Source: Chitinophagaceae bacterium (lineage in GTDB: Bacteria; Bacteroidota; Bacteroidia; Chitinophagales; Chitinophagaceae). Taken from it: 44,225 bases of DNA. Positions 15,681-24,204 of this stretch are shown piece after piece. The DNA lies in contig JANWIY010000136.1 of the NCBI GenBank assembly GCA_025449645.1, forward strand, positions 1 to 44,225, written 5' to 3'. How positions within the stretch are numbered: position 1 is the stretch's first letter; each line of letters begins with the position of its first letter. The position numbers and the translations under genes were made by a program. The notes below the pieces were generated by a model that was given only the letters and a program-made list of their open reading frames with translations, was not told the DNA's origin and ran no database searches.

Positions 15681-18600
15681 GAAAAAGGTAATCACTACCT
15701 GTGTGCTGGTGCTTTTGTTGTGTTTGTTTCAACAGGTTTTCGGGGCAACCCGGTTTTGGATAGCCGGAACGTCCTCCAACTGGAATAATATAGCCAACTG
15801 GTCAAATGTCTCCGGTGGCGCAGGAGGATTGAGCGTTCCGGTTGCAGCAGATGATGTTAATTTCGATAATCACGGCATAGGAAATTGTAACCTGGACATG
15901 ACGGTAAACGTAAAGAGCATTACTGTTTCCGCCTTGTACACGGGAACAATAACCCAGGGTACAAATCCAATCACAACAGTTCAGACGGCATCTTTTTCCG
16001 GCGGTAATTTTGCAGGCGGCAATTCGGATATTATTTTCGGCGGCGCTTTCACCGTTTCCGGAACTGCATTCACTTCCACTTCCACCGCTCTTGAACTGAG
16101 AGACAACGCAGCTTTTACCGGGGGCAGTTTTATCCACAACAACGGTACTGTAAGGTTCAACTGCGTTAACAATGCAGCTCAGGCCATCACAGGTACCGGT
16201 CCTGTCTTTTATATATTAGAGTTCGTAGGTATTTCAAGGACCTATACAATGTCTGCGCTCGTCGGGGACATTACGGTAATCAACAGCCTGAATACATCCG
16301 GCAGCGCATTTTACAGGCTCACAGGAGGAGTGATTGACGTAAACGGAGACATAAACAGTACAAATACGGCCACAGGATGCGGCGGAGATGCCCAGTTTAA
16401 TATTGTCGGGGCCGGCACCCAAAACTTCAATGGCAGTACCGTTGCAGGAGCAGGAGCGCTCACACAACTTACCATCAATAAACCATCAGGCACACTGACC
16501 CTTGCGAATTTTCCCGGCGTATCAAATAATTTTATTTATACCGCAGGAGCTATTAGTCCCGGAACTTCTACTTTTTGCTTTACTCATGCTAACAACAACA
16601 ACTATAATATCACGGGCAGCCTATCTTTAACGAATATTGAGTTTTTCGCAAGCGGGGGAACACTCACCCTGGCCATTGCTGCGGCCACTACCCTTACGGG
16701 CAGTGGAGATCTCACGATCGCCGGCGCCGGTAATGTGCTGCTTAATACTGGTAATATCAACATCAGCGGAAATATTTTTCTGACGAATACCGCTAATGGC
16801 GGAGGAGGATCCACCACGATCAATATTGTGGGGGCAGGCGCGGAATCGATGGATGGTACTGCAGTGACTGTTAATCAGAGCAGATTGCCGGTAATCAATA
16901 TCAACAAGCCGGGAGGCACGCTCTCCCTTTTGGGTAATATTTCTTTCTCAGCAAATCTTACCTATACTGCCGGTACGATCAATGCAGGGACTTCTACCTG
17001 CTATATTGTAAACAATCTTACAATTACAGGAATATTTTCAATTTACAACCTCACCGTGTTAGCAGCTGGAAATACCACGGTCACGATTACCGCCGGCAGC
17101 ATAATTACTGCTACAAATACCCTTGATCTTGAAAACGGAGCGAATTTCATTAGTATCAATACAGGCACTATTGCAGTACAGGGAAATATTGTCGATAACA
17201 ATTCAGCCACAACGGCAAGCAGCTCGGGCACAATCCTGATCGATGGTACAGGAACACAAACGATCACCACTTCAGGCGTTGTTGACCAGGGGAAATTTCC
17301 GGCTGTAACAATGAATAAGGTTTCCGGAACCCTTGTTTTTCCTACGCTGATGACGGTTACAGGAAACTGGACCTATATCAGTGGCACACTTGATCCGCTC
17401 ACGAATAATTCAACCGTTGTATTTGAAGGGAACCTAACCATAACAGGAAATCATACCCTGAATAATATCACGTTTGATGGCAGTAATAACTTCACTTTCA
17501 CAACAGCCGTGGGAACAACTCTTACTGTATCCGGAAATATGAACATGATCGGAGGATCCAACATAACATTGGCTACGGGAACGATAAATCTTAACGGTAA
17601 CCTGGTTTTGACCAATACCGGCGGTGGCGGTGGTACAACCAACCTTACATTTACAGGTTCAACCAATCAATCAATAATCAGCGCACTGCTCGTCAACCAG
17701 AATTGTCTGCCATCCGTGACTATAAACAAGCCGTCAGGAACACTCGCCTTTCCTTCCCTCATCACCGTTAAGGGTAGCTGGACTTATTCAGCAGGAACCC
17801 TTGATGTAAATACCAATAACTCTACGGTGGTGTTTGCCAGTCCCCTGGGTGCAGGTGTATACGGCTTCACGGGAAGTCACACATTGAACAATGTAACTTT
17901 TGAAGGAAATAATAATAATACAGCATCAGTAAATACCGGAACTATCCTCACTGTGAGCGGGACACTATCAACTACCGGGGCTTTTAATGTTTTTATAAAC
18001 ACACCGGTCGCCGGCGCTACGGCCATTCAGGCTCAGGGTAATATTTCTGTCAATAATACATCCGTTGCCGGGGGCGGAACAGGGGTGATTTTGATCAACG
18101 GAACAGGATCCCAGTTATTTTCAGGGAATTCCCCTGCCAGCCAGGGTCTGATGCCTAATTTAACCATCCAAAAAACGACGGGAACCCTCACCCTCAGCGG
18201 CATCATTTCGGAAAGCCGTAATTGGACATATACCAGCGGAACAGTAGATGCAACCACCAATGCGGGCACTGTGGTATTCGGCGGTAACAACCTCACGATC
18301 ACCAGCGCGGGAATGAGCTTCTATAATGTGACATTTGCAACAAGTACCAGCACACTTTCCAACAGCATGTCAGTAATCAATAATCTGGCGATCACCGGGC
18401 TTTCGGTTTTGGCGCCAGGTGCCAATACGATCAATCTCGGGGGAAACTGGACAAACTGGGGCACACTCGGTTTCAACGAAGCAGGCAGCACTGTGAATTT
18501 CAACGGTCCGGCCTTGCAAACAATCACGACTACCGGCGGAGAGAATTTTACAAATTTCACGGTAAATAATTCTGGCACCGGTATTCAGATGCAAAATGCT

Positions 18601-19734
18601 GTTGCCGTCGCAACCAGTTTGACCATGACCAAAGGTAATATAGATCTGCAAACCAATACCCTTACCCTTGGAACATCGGCCGCTCTTCCCGGGACCCTGA
18701 ATTACACATCCGGAACAATGATCAATACAGGGACTTTTAAAAGATGGTTCGCCAAAGCAACGATTCCGGCCGGCGGAACCGCGGGCCTCTTCCCGGTAGG
18801 AACGGTTACTGATTACCGGCCTATATTTGTTTCGGTGCCCGTATCTCCTCCAACAACAGGAGGAACGATTGCGCTCAGTTACACAGATGCAACAACCAAC
18901 ACAATCACATCTATTTCTGATCCACCCTTTACGATTGTAGTGAGAAAGGATCTGAACTGGGCAATGACAGAAACCGGTATTATTGGCGGATCTTACAACC
19001 TCCAGATTCAGGGAACCAATTACGGGCTAATCGGGGCCGTCACGGATCTGCGGCTATCACTTGCCAACAGCATTGTAGGTACAGCCGGGGTAAATGCAGG
19101 AACAACACTGAACCCGCAGGTAAACAGGGTTTCACTGGCAGCGACCGATCTTTCGAATACTTTTTTTCTTGGATCCATAAATGCAATAAGTTCCCCGCTC
19201 CCTGTGAATCTTGTTTCCTTAACCGCATCACCCAATGGCAACAGAGTTGATATTAAGTGGGAGACCGCCATCGAAATACAAAATGACTATTTTACTATCC
19301 TGCGTTCCACAGATGCTGCACACTGGCAAGGTATAGGCACTATTAATGGAAAAGGAACATCCACCGGTGATTCGAAATATGAATATTTTGATGACAGACC
19401 CTATGATGGCATATCCTATTACCGTTTACAGAATACGGATTTCGACGGAAAGACCTATTTATCTCCAATACGAACGGTCGACTTTGATGGCATTATTTCA
19501 AGCATTACTGTTTATCCAAATCCGGCAAGCACAAATATTATTATATCGTCTTCAGGAAATGGCGTGATGAATATCCGCATGCTGAACAGCAGCGGGCGAA
19601 TCGTCCCCGTTTACCAATCGGGCAATGGTTCGAATCAGATACTTGATGTTTCCTTTCTTCCTTCCGGAGTGTATTTTATTCAAATTGTGCAGGGAGGGAT
19701 GAAAGAAACACAAAGTGTTATTATCAAAAGATAG
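15679..19734 (+). CDS. Very large T9SS-exported repetitive surface protein
   Basis: A 1351-residue secreted protein from the ATG at 15679 (the frame is open from 15607, but MKKVITTCVLVLLLCLFQQV is the evident signal peptide, ending VFGA). The N-terminal part (TRFWIAGTSSNWNNIANWSN) has the W-x(n)-NW pattern found at the start of many Bacteroidota adhesin-like proteins. The middle is Thr/Asn/Gly-rich with tandem units of about 137-148 residues marked by I-N-K-P-S-G-T-L, predicted to form stacked beta structure. A non-repeat domain (~1050-1240) follows, then a fibronectin-like segment (DIKWETAIEIQNDYFTILRS), and a T9SS type A sorting domain at the end (ITVYPNPAS to FLPSGVYFIQIVQGG). Probably a cell-surface or released adhesin. 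No catalytic motif seen. Confidence 0.88.
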   Translation: MKKVITTCVLVLLLCLFQQVFGATRFWIAGTSSNWNNIANWSNVSGGAGGLSVPVAADDVNFDNHGIGNCNLDMTVNVKSITVSALYTGTITQGTNPITTVQTASFSGGNFAGGNSDIIFGGAFTVSGTAFTSTSTALELRDNAAFTGGSFIHNNGTVRFNCVNNAAQAITGTGPVFYILEFVGISRTYTMSALVGDITVINSLNTSGSAFYRLTGGVIDVNGDINSTNTATGCGGDAQFNIVGAGTQNFNGSTVAGAGALTQLTINKPSGTLTLANFPGVSNNFIYTAGAISPGTSTFCFTHANNNNYNITGSLSLTNIEFFASGGTLTLAIAAATTLTGSGDLTIAGAGNVLLNTGNINISGNIFLTNTANGGGGSTTINIVGAGAESMDGTAVTVNQSRLPVININKPGGTLSLLGNISFSANLTYTAGTINAGTSTCYIVNNLTITGIFSIYNLTVLAAGNTTVTITAGSIITATNTLDLENGANFISINTGTIAVQGNIVDNNSATTASSSGTILIDGTGTQTITTSGVVDQGKFPAVTMNKVSGTLVFPTLMTVTGNWTYISGTLDPLTNNSTVVFEGNLTITGNHTLNNITFDGSNNFTFTTAVGTTLTVSGNMNMIGGSNITLATGTINLNGNLVLTNTGGGGGTTNLTFTGSTNQSIISALLVNQNCLPSVTINKPSGTLAFPSLITVKGSWTYSAGTLDVNTNNSTVVFASPLGAGVYGFTGSHTLNNVTFEGNNNNTASVNTGTILTVSGTLSTTGAFNVFINTPVAGATAIQAQGNISVNNTSVAGGGTGVILINGTGSQLFSGNSPASQGLMPNLTIQKTTGTLTLSGIISESRNWTYTSGTVDATTNAGTVVFGGNNLTITSAGMSFYNVTFATSTSTLSNSMSVINNLAITGLSVLAPGANTINLGGNWTNWGTLGFNEAGSTVNFNGPALQTITTTGGENFTNFTVNNSGTGIQMQNAVAVATSLTMTKGNIDLQTNTLTLGTSAALPGTLNYTSGTMINTGTFKRWFAKATIPAGGTAGLFPVGTVTDYRPIFVSVPVSPPTTGGTIALSYTDATTNTITSISDPPFTIVVRKDLNWAMTETGIIGGSYNLQIQGTNYGLIGAVTDLRLSLANSIVGTAGVNAGTTLNPQVNRVSLAATDLSNTFFLGSINAISSPLPVNLVSLTASPNGNRVDIKWETAIEIQNDYFTILRSTDAAHWQGIGTINGKGTSTGDSKYEYFDDRPYDGISYYRLQNTDFDGKTYLSPIRTVDFDGIISSITVYPNPASTNIIISSSGNGVMNIRMLNSSGRIVPVYQSGNGSNQILDVSFLPSGVYFIQIVQGGMKETQSVIIKR
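16474..18200 (+). repeat. Tandem protein repeats marked by INKPSGTL-like motif
   Basis: The octapeptide marker occurs five times, beginning at 16474 (INKPSGTL), 16900 (INKPGGTL), 17311 (MNKVSGTL), 17722 (INKPSGTL) and 18166 (IQKTTGTL). Spacings are 142, 137, 137 and 148 codons. Within units, W/L-TY-xSGT-xD/N and V-L/I-I-x-GTGSQ-type segments also recur. The DNA copies have diverged clearly, so this is an old duplication and not a recombination-active array. Confidence 0.75.
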
Positions 19735-19798
19735 GGATTGCCGATTCAATCAAGAACGCTGCGTGCCTGGGCTCCCGGCATCAGCCAGGCGGTTATGG

Positions 19799-20962
19799 TT
19801 AAATATATTTCAACCACCATTGTTTATGTGCTGCCTTATATTTTCCATACCAAAAGCAGGGTTTGTATAGTAGTACCACAATAGCTACCCATATAAGATA
19901 AACCGCCCAAAGCGGCACACCACTTGCTGCGCCATCTGGTCTGCCGAAGGTTCCTGAAGCAAAGCGCAAGTCAGCCCAATGAAAGCCCTGGCAAAATAGC
20001 AGGACGATTAACAAGGTATGAATGATGTAAAAATGGATTATAAAATAGAACAAGGGCACTTTCCCGTAAACACTTACTACATCTCCAACCCTGTTATTCA
20101 TCCGCTCTGCAAAAGCGAGAACCAAAAACATAATTCCCAGCGTAACCGAGCAAAATAAAAGTGATGGAGGATACTTGGTTATATTCATAAAAGACAGGAA
20201 AGTATACATGGCCGTTTTTTGAACAGACCATAATGAAGGATCACCATAAATATTGATAAAGCGCACCAGCACAAAAAACAGCAAAGAACCCAATCCGATC
20301 CCTGTAAATATTTTTTCCCTCCTAACGCCTGGCAATTCAAATAATTTTCCTGCAGCAAATCCAGCCAGCATAATGCCCAGCCAGGGAATGGGCGGATAAG
20401 CCATAACAAAAACATGATTCGAAAATAGCTGGAATGCGCCGGGGCTCAACAGAGGCGATAAATTAGTTTTATTCATTGATCCCTGGCCGGATTGAATAAA
20501 GGCCAGCAAGCCATGACAAAATATGATTACAAGTCCTGAAATGGCTATTGTTTTTGCAGATAATTTCAGCAATAAAGAAAGGATGATAAATCCAAAACCA
20601 ATCGTGGCAATAACCTCGAAAATGAGGATATGAAAACCTGCATCGAAAAACAGCCCGAAGTTTACGACTGTAAATTCCAGAAGAATCAGCCAAAGGCCGC
20701 GTTTGAGCAGAAAACTCCTGCTTTGTTTGTAATCAGCTTTTCTTTTCAATGAAATGTATGCAGATGTACCAGCCAGGAAAACAAATACCGGCGCACATAA
20801 ATAAGTGATCCACCGGGTGAAGAACAATACAGGTGTTGTCGTTGACAGATTGGTTGGACTCTGTGTAACCGCGTTTACATGTATAAGGTCCCGGACATGG
20901 TCAAGTGCCATGATAATCATCACGAACCCTCTTGTAAAATCGATACTATAAATCCTTTTCAT
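19799..20962 (-). CDS. DUF1624 / heparan-alpha-glucosaminide N-acetyltransferase-like membrane protein
   Basis: A 387-residue polytopic inner-membrane protein with about ten hydrophobic helices. The N-terminus RIYSIDFTRGFVMIIMALDH carries the D-x-x-RG and the conserved acidic/His pair of the HGSNAT/YeiB-like acyltransferase group, and PVFVFLAGTSAYISLKRK follows as helix 2 with its cytoplasmic basic patch. Such proteins transfer acetyl groups from cytosolic acetyl-CoA to extracytoplasmic sugars. The actual acceptor is unknown here. It is followed upstream (93 bases) by an FAD oxidoreductase on the same strand, with no obvious pathway link. Confidence 0.85.
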   Translation of the reverse strand: MKRIYSIDFTRGFVMIIMALDHVRDLIHVNAVTQSPTNLSTTTPVLFFTRWITYLCAPVFVFLAGTSAYISLKRKADYKQSRSFLLKRGLWLILLEFTVVNFGLFFDAGFHILIFEVIATIGFGFIILSLLLKLSAKTIAISGLVIIFCHGLLAFIQSGQGSMNKTNLSPLLSPGAFQLFSNHVFVMAYPPIPWLGIMLAGFAAGKLFELPGVRREKIFTGIGLGSLLFFVLVRFINIYGDPSLWSVQKTAMYTFLSFMNITKYPPSLLFCSVTLGIMFLVLAFAERMNNRVGDVVSVYGKVPLFYFIIHFYIIHTLLIVLLFCQGFHWADLRFASGTFGRPDGAASGVPLWAVYLIWVAIVVLLYKPCFWYGKYKAAHKQWWLKYI

Positions 20963-21055
20963 GAAGTTGCGTAATTCCTACAGGCATTGCCGATCGCTGT
21001 ACAAATATGCCTGTTATTTCCTTTGCTTCATTCTCAAATGGATCGGCAGCTCGTT

Positions 21056-22480
21056 TTATTTTATCTTAAAAATATCTCGTAATGCACGTTTTGCTGCATT
21101 ATATCCACACATGCCATGCGCGCCTCCACCAGGTGGCGTGGAAGAAGAACAGATATAGATGCCCCTGGCCGAAGTTCGGTAAGGGGAAAAGCGCAGTGCC
21201 GGCCGGGTAAACATTTGGCCCAGATCAAGGACTCCGCCGCCGATATCGCCGCCAATATTATTCGGATTAAATTCTTCCATTTCTGCCGCGGTAAAAATAT
21301 GTCGGGCCAGAATGAGTTCCCTGAAACCCGGAGCAAACCGCTCTACCTGCTTTTCAATTGCGTCCGTCATATTGCTTCGGGATCCACTGGGCACGTGACA
21401 ATAGGCCCAGCCCGTATGTTTGCCAGCCGGGGCACGGGATCTGTCGAATAAGCTTTGCTGTGCAAGCAATACAAAGGGCCGTTCGGGAAGTTTACCTGCC
21501 CATACCATCAGTTCTGCAGCGGCTATTTCTTCGAATGTATTTCCGATGTGAATGGTTCCTGCCTGCCTGCAGGATGATGACTGAAATGGAATCGGCGCGT
21601 CAAGTGCCCAGTCAATTTTAAAAACACCCGGTCCGTACCTGTACCTGTTCAGCTGGCGCCGATACAAGTCTGAAAACCGATGGCCGGCAATACTTAATAA
21701 TTGTCTGGGTGTTATGTCGAATAAAACTGCACGTGCCGGTGGAACTTGGTCCATTGAACCAATATAGCATCCTGTTTCTATTTCCCCTCCCAATGAAATA
21801 AAATAAGAGGCCAGCGCTTTTGCGATTGAATGTGAACCGCCAACTGCAATTGGCCATCCCTGCAGATGACCAGCCAGCATCAACACAAGTCCTATGGCTG
21901 ATGTAGCGCAATATGTGAGGGGAAGCATACCGTGCGCGGCCATGCCTCCCCACAGTGCGCGGGCTTCCCGCGTAGAAAACCTCCTGGCCAGCTGTGTGGC
22001 GGAGCTAAGTGCCTTGAATCCGAACCGGACCATCGCAGAGGGGTCCACCGGAAAACGAAGCGGACCCAGTACATCAGAATCAATCCAGGGCCAGTCATTC
22101 ACCAGATCCTGCATTAATTTCCGATAGGCGTGGTCTGCTAAACCATTCGCAGTTTCCGTGACAGATCGTTTTAGTACGGCCGCCCCACCACCATCCAACG
22201 GATGCGCGGCATCGAAGACGGGGTAAACAAACTGCAAGCCGTGTTCTTTAAGGGGCAGCTGCCGGAAGAAAGGCGATCCGGCTGCCATGGGATGGATGGC
22301 CGAACAAGTATCATGAATAAAACCGGGAAGGGTCAGTTCGGCCGATGACAAACCCCCTCCGATTTCATTTTTGCCTTCGATCAGTAAAACAGACAGACCT
22401 TTTTGCTGCATGGCAATAGCTGCTGCCAATCCGTTAGGTCCGGATCCTACAACAACGGCATCGTACGTTGTCCTGGTCAT
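21056..22480 (-). CDS. NAD(P)/FAD-dependent oxidoreductase (phytoene-desaturase-like)
   Basis: A 474-residue flavoprotein of the amine-oxidase/phytoene-dehydrogenase superfamily. The dinucleotide motif is VVVGSGPNGLAAAIAMQ at ~9-25, with the strand-end Glu in LLIEGKNEIGGG. The C-terminal FAD motif region includes GIYICSSSTPPGGGAHGMCG (~441-460). No signal peptide. This subgroup is often annotated as a carotenoid-type desaturase, but no carotenoid genes (crtB, crtE, crtY) are nearby, so the substrate is unassigned. It starts with ATG at 22480 and is divergent from the PIG-L gene. Confidence 0.88.
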   Translation of the reverse strand: MTRTTYDAVVVGSGPNGLAAAIAMQQKGLSVLLIEGKNEIGGGLSSAELTLPGFIHDTCSAIHPMAAGSPFFRQLPLKEHGLQFVYPVFDAAHPLDGGGAAVLKRSVTETANGLADHAYRKLMQDLVNDWPWIDSDVLGPLRFPVDPSAMVRFGFKALSSATQLARRFSTREARALWGGMAAHGMLPLTYCATSAIGLVLMLAGHLQGWPIAVGGSHSIAKALASYFISLGGEIETGCYIGSMDQVPPARAVLFDITPRQLLSIAGHRFSDLYRRQLNRYRYGPGVFKIDWALDAPIPFQSSSCRQAGTIHIGNTFEEIAAAELMVWAGKLPERPFVLLAQQSLFDRSRAPAGKHTGWAYCHVPSGSRSNMTDAIEKQVERFAPGFRELILARHIFTAAEMEEFNPNNIGGDIGGGVLDLGQMFTRPALRFSPYRTSARGIYICSSSTPPGGGAHGMCGYNAAKRALRDIFKIK

Positions 22481-22677
22481 TCCATTGATCTTAGCGTGTG
22501 TAAATCCATTTTAATATTTCTTCTGTTATTGATTCTGGCAGCATCGCATCCGCGGGGGGCCGCACAAAATTAAACTATTGCAGACAGGGAACTGAAAAGT
22601 ATGGAAGTCTTTCTCCGCCTCAACTGGCTGACTTAAAAAAAATTTATGAATATACAGGAAGTCGATACCTTAATTGT

Positions 22678-23436
22678 ATGAAACATACCACATTCAGCCG
22701 GAGGAATTTTGTAAAAAATACCGGATCCGCATTGGGCTTATTGCCCTTTCTCCCACTAACGCAAAGACTCCAGATACAGGACGCGGAGAATAAAAAAATA
22801 ATCTGTGTGGGCGGCCATCCCGATGATCCGGAAAGTGGTTGCGGCGGTACGCTTGCAAAATTTTCCAACGAAGGACACGAAGTGACCATTATTTATTTAA
22901 CCACGGGAGAAGCGGGTATCGTAAATAAGTCCCATACGGAGGCAGCGGATATAAGAAAGCAGGAAGCAATAAATGCATGTAAAATTCTGAAAGCAAAACC
23001 GGTTTTTGCCGGTCAAATAGATGGCGACACTATCATGAATAATGATTGGGTAGCGAAAATGCAGACAATCATCGCTGCCGAACAACCTGACCTGGTGTTT
23101 ACACATTGGCCGATCGATTCCCACAAAGATCACCAGATTGCAAGCCTGCTCGTGATACAATCCTGGATTCGCGCGCAGCAAAAATTTCCGTTATATTTTT
23201 TTGAAGTTTGCGCCGGTGAACAAACCTTGAGTTTCCATCCGACAGATATTGTGGATATCAGCAATACGCAGGAACAAAAAAGAAAATCGGTATACTGTCA
23301 TACCAGTCAGGATCCTCCTGGAATCTATAGTTGCGGTCATGCCAGCATGGAAGATTTCCGCGGAAGGCAATTGGGTGTAAAAGCAGGTGAAGGATTTGTC
23401 AGAATGACCGGGAAAGGACAGGGTGGCCTAACCTAA
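22678..23436 (+). CDS. PIG-L/LmbE-family deacetylase, Tat-exported
   Basis: A 252-residue zinc-dependent N-deacetylase-like protein. The N-terminus has a twin-arginine signal (FSRRNFVKNTGSALGLLPFL). The metal motif appears as GGHPDDPE (residues ~43-50; the usual form is AHPDD), followed by LAKFSNEGHEVTIIYLTTGE. The second motif is THWPIDSHKDHQ (~144-155), which supplies the third metal ligand and the active-site His. Family members remove acetyl or acyl groups from amino sugars or related glycans; export suggests a periplasmic glycan substrate. Its 3' end overlaps the end of a convergent small ORF by nine bases. Confidence 0.9.
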   Translation: MKHTTFSRRNFVKNTGSALGLLPFLPLTQRLQIQDAENKKIICVGGHPDDPESGCGGTLAKFSNEGHEVTIIYLTTGEAGIVNKSHTEAADIRKQEAINACKILKAKPVFAGQIDGDTIMNNDWVAKMQTIIAAEQPDLVFTHWPIDSHKDHQIASLLVIQSWIRAQQKFPLYFFEVCAGEQTLSFHPTDIVDISNTQEQKRKSVYCHTSQDPPGIYSCGHASMEDFRGRQLGVKAGEGFVRMTGKGQGGLT

Positions 23437-23640
23437 AATCCACCAATCCCTTTCCGATGGATTGTCTGCCCGAAATACCTTCAGATCGTAGAACCCGCTA
23501 TCATGCATAGCGTAAATAATTTCCTTCGTGATATTCCTGATAACGTATGTTTTAGCCTTTTCAGGCTCCGAATGATCGAGTAACCTGTCGCCAATAGCCA
23601 GCTTTTGAATTTCCTTTACAGAACTAATCTTCCTGAGCAT
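23428..23640 (-). CDS. Small hypothetical protein
   Basis: A 70-residue product, not recognised. It begins MLRKISSVKEIQKLAIGDRL, contains KAKTYVIRNITKEIIYAMHD and ends SERDWWILG. Composition and alternation suggest a small soluble beta-rich cytoplasmic protein. There is no signal peptide or membrane segment. It overlaps the convergent PIG-L gene by nine bases at the 3' ends. A spacer with a hairpin separates it from the repeat-peptide gene upstream. Confidence 0.5.
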   Translation of the reverse strand: MLRKISSVKEIQKLAIGDRLLDHSEPEKAKTYVIRNITKEIIYAMHDSGFYDLKVFRADNPSERDWWILG

Positions 23641-23728
23641 AGCAAGGTTTTTTTAATTTAAAAAATGCTTTCGGTCAAACCTCATTTGCGCTCACACATG
23701 AAAGGATAAATAAAACCTAAGAATCAAT

Positions 23729-23760
23729 GGAGCGGTTGCCTTATCAAAAACAACCGCTCC
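23729..23760 (-). terminator. Rho-independent-like hairpin downstream of the repeat-peptide gene
   Basis: A perfect 10-bp GC-rich stem, GGAGCGGTTG (23729-23738) with CAACCGCTCC (23751-23760), and a 12-base loop. It lies 33 bases past the stop of the gene at 23794-24072 (minus strand). The U-tract is weak on the minus strand and only TTT on the plus strand, so it may instead be an mRNA-stabilising 3' hairpin. Confidence 0.6.
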
Positions 23761-23793
23761 TTTGAACGGGAATGGAATACGATCCAAACATGA

Positions 23794-24072
23794 CTACCTG
23801 ATATAGGCTGTAGCCAATTTAGGAGAGTCTTTTGGAGTTGTGTCTGCCAAAACCCGGCTCACATAACGAACCGATAATTTAGGAGAATCTTTAGGAGTCG
23901 TGTCTGACACCATCGAATTCAGATAAGCAGTTGCCAGCTTAGGCGAATCTTTGGGTGTTGTGTCTGCTAAAGTCAGAGTGTTAGAAAAGTGGGTACGATT
24001 GTTTCTGACAGAAGCCATAGAGGCTCCAATAACGCAAAGGCCTGCACACGCAGCCAGTAGGACTTTTTTCAT
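23794..24072 (-). CDS. Secreted small protein with three DTTPKDSPKL repeats
   Basis: A 92-residue protein of unknown function. Residues 1-20 (MKKVLLAACAGLCVIGASMA) are a strong Sec signal peptide. A short linker (SVRNNRTHFSNTLTLA) is followed by three units with an exact 20-residue period: DTTPKDSPKL at 37-46, 57-66 and 77-86, each with Tyr four residues later (positions 50, 70, 90). The last unit stops after AYIR. The decapeptides are identical, yet seven of the ten codon positions differ among copies by synonymous changes only, which points to selection on the peptide itself. It could be a multi-copy peptide precursor cut at basic residues, or a structural surface protein. The 5' leader has a run of ten T residues (coding strand). 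No processing gene is adjacent. Confidence 0.75.
   Translation of the reverse strand: MKKVLLAACAGLCVIGASMASVRNNRTHFSNTLTLADTTPKDSPKLATAYLNSMVSDTTPKDSPKLSVRYVSRVLADTTPKDSPKLATAYIR
23797..23964 (-). repeat. Three 60-bp coding repeats (20-residue units)
   Basis: The three units begin at 23964, 23904 and 23844 on the minus strand. The first 30 bases of each encode the same decapeptide with different codons (for example CCC, CCT and CCA for Pro4; CTG, TTA and TTG for Leu10). The second halves (ATAYLNSMVS, SVRYVSRVLA, ATAYIR) are looser but keep Tyr and a following aliphatic residue. Confidence 0.85.
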
Positions 24073-24204
24073 AACTGAACAATTTTTGATGTTAAAAAAA
24101 AAATTCCTACGATTTAGGATAAGGTTTATTCCAATTTCTTTCCTTTGCTTTTCAGTAAGAAAAGAAACAATTGAAAGAATCTAAAAATCATGCCAATTTG
24201 TGGA

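Noticed and set aside
19600-19640. tRNA-like GGTTCGAATC sequence
   Set aside because: It lies inside the T9SS sorting-domain codons and has no matching cloverleaf arms.
21056-22480. Carotenoid biosynthesis gene (crtI)
   Set aside because: The sequence is phytoene-desaturase-like only at the FAD-fold level, and no other carotenoid gene is present.
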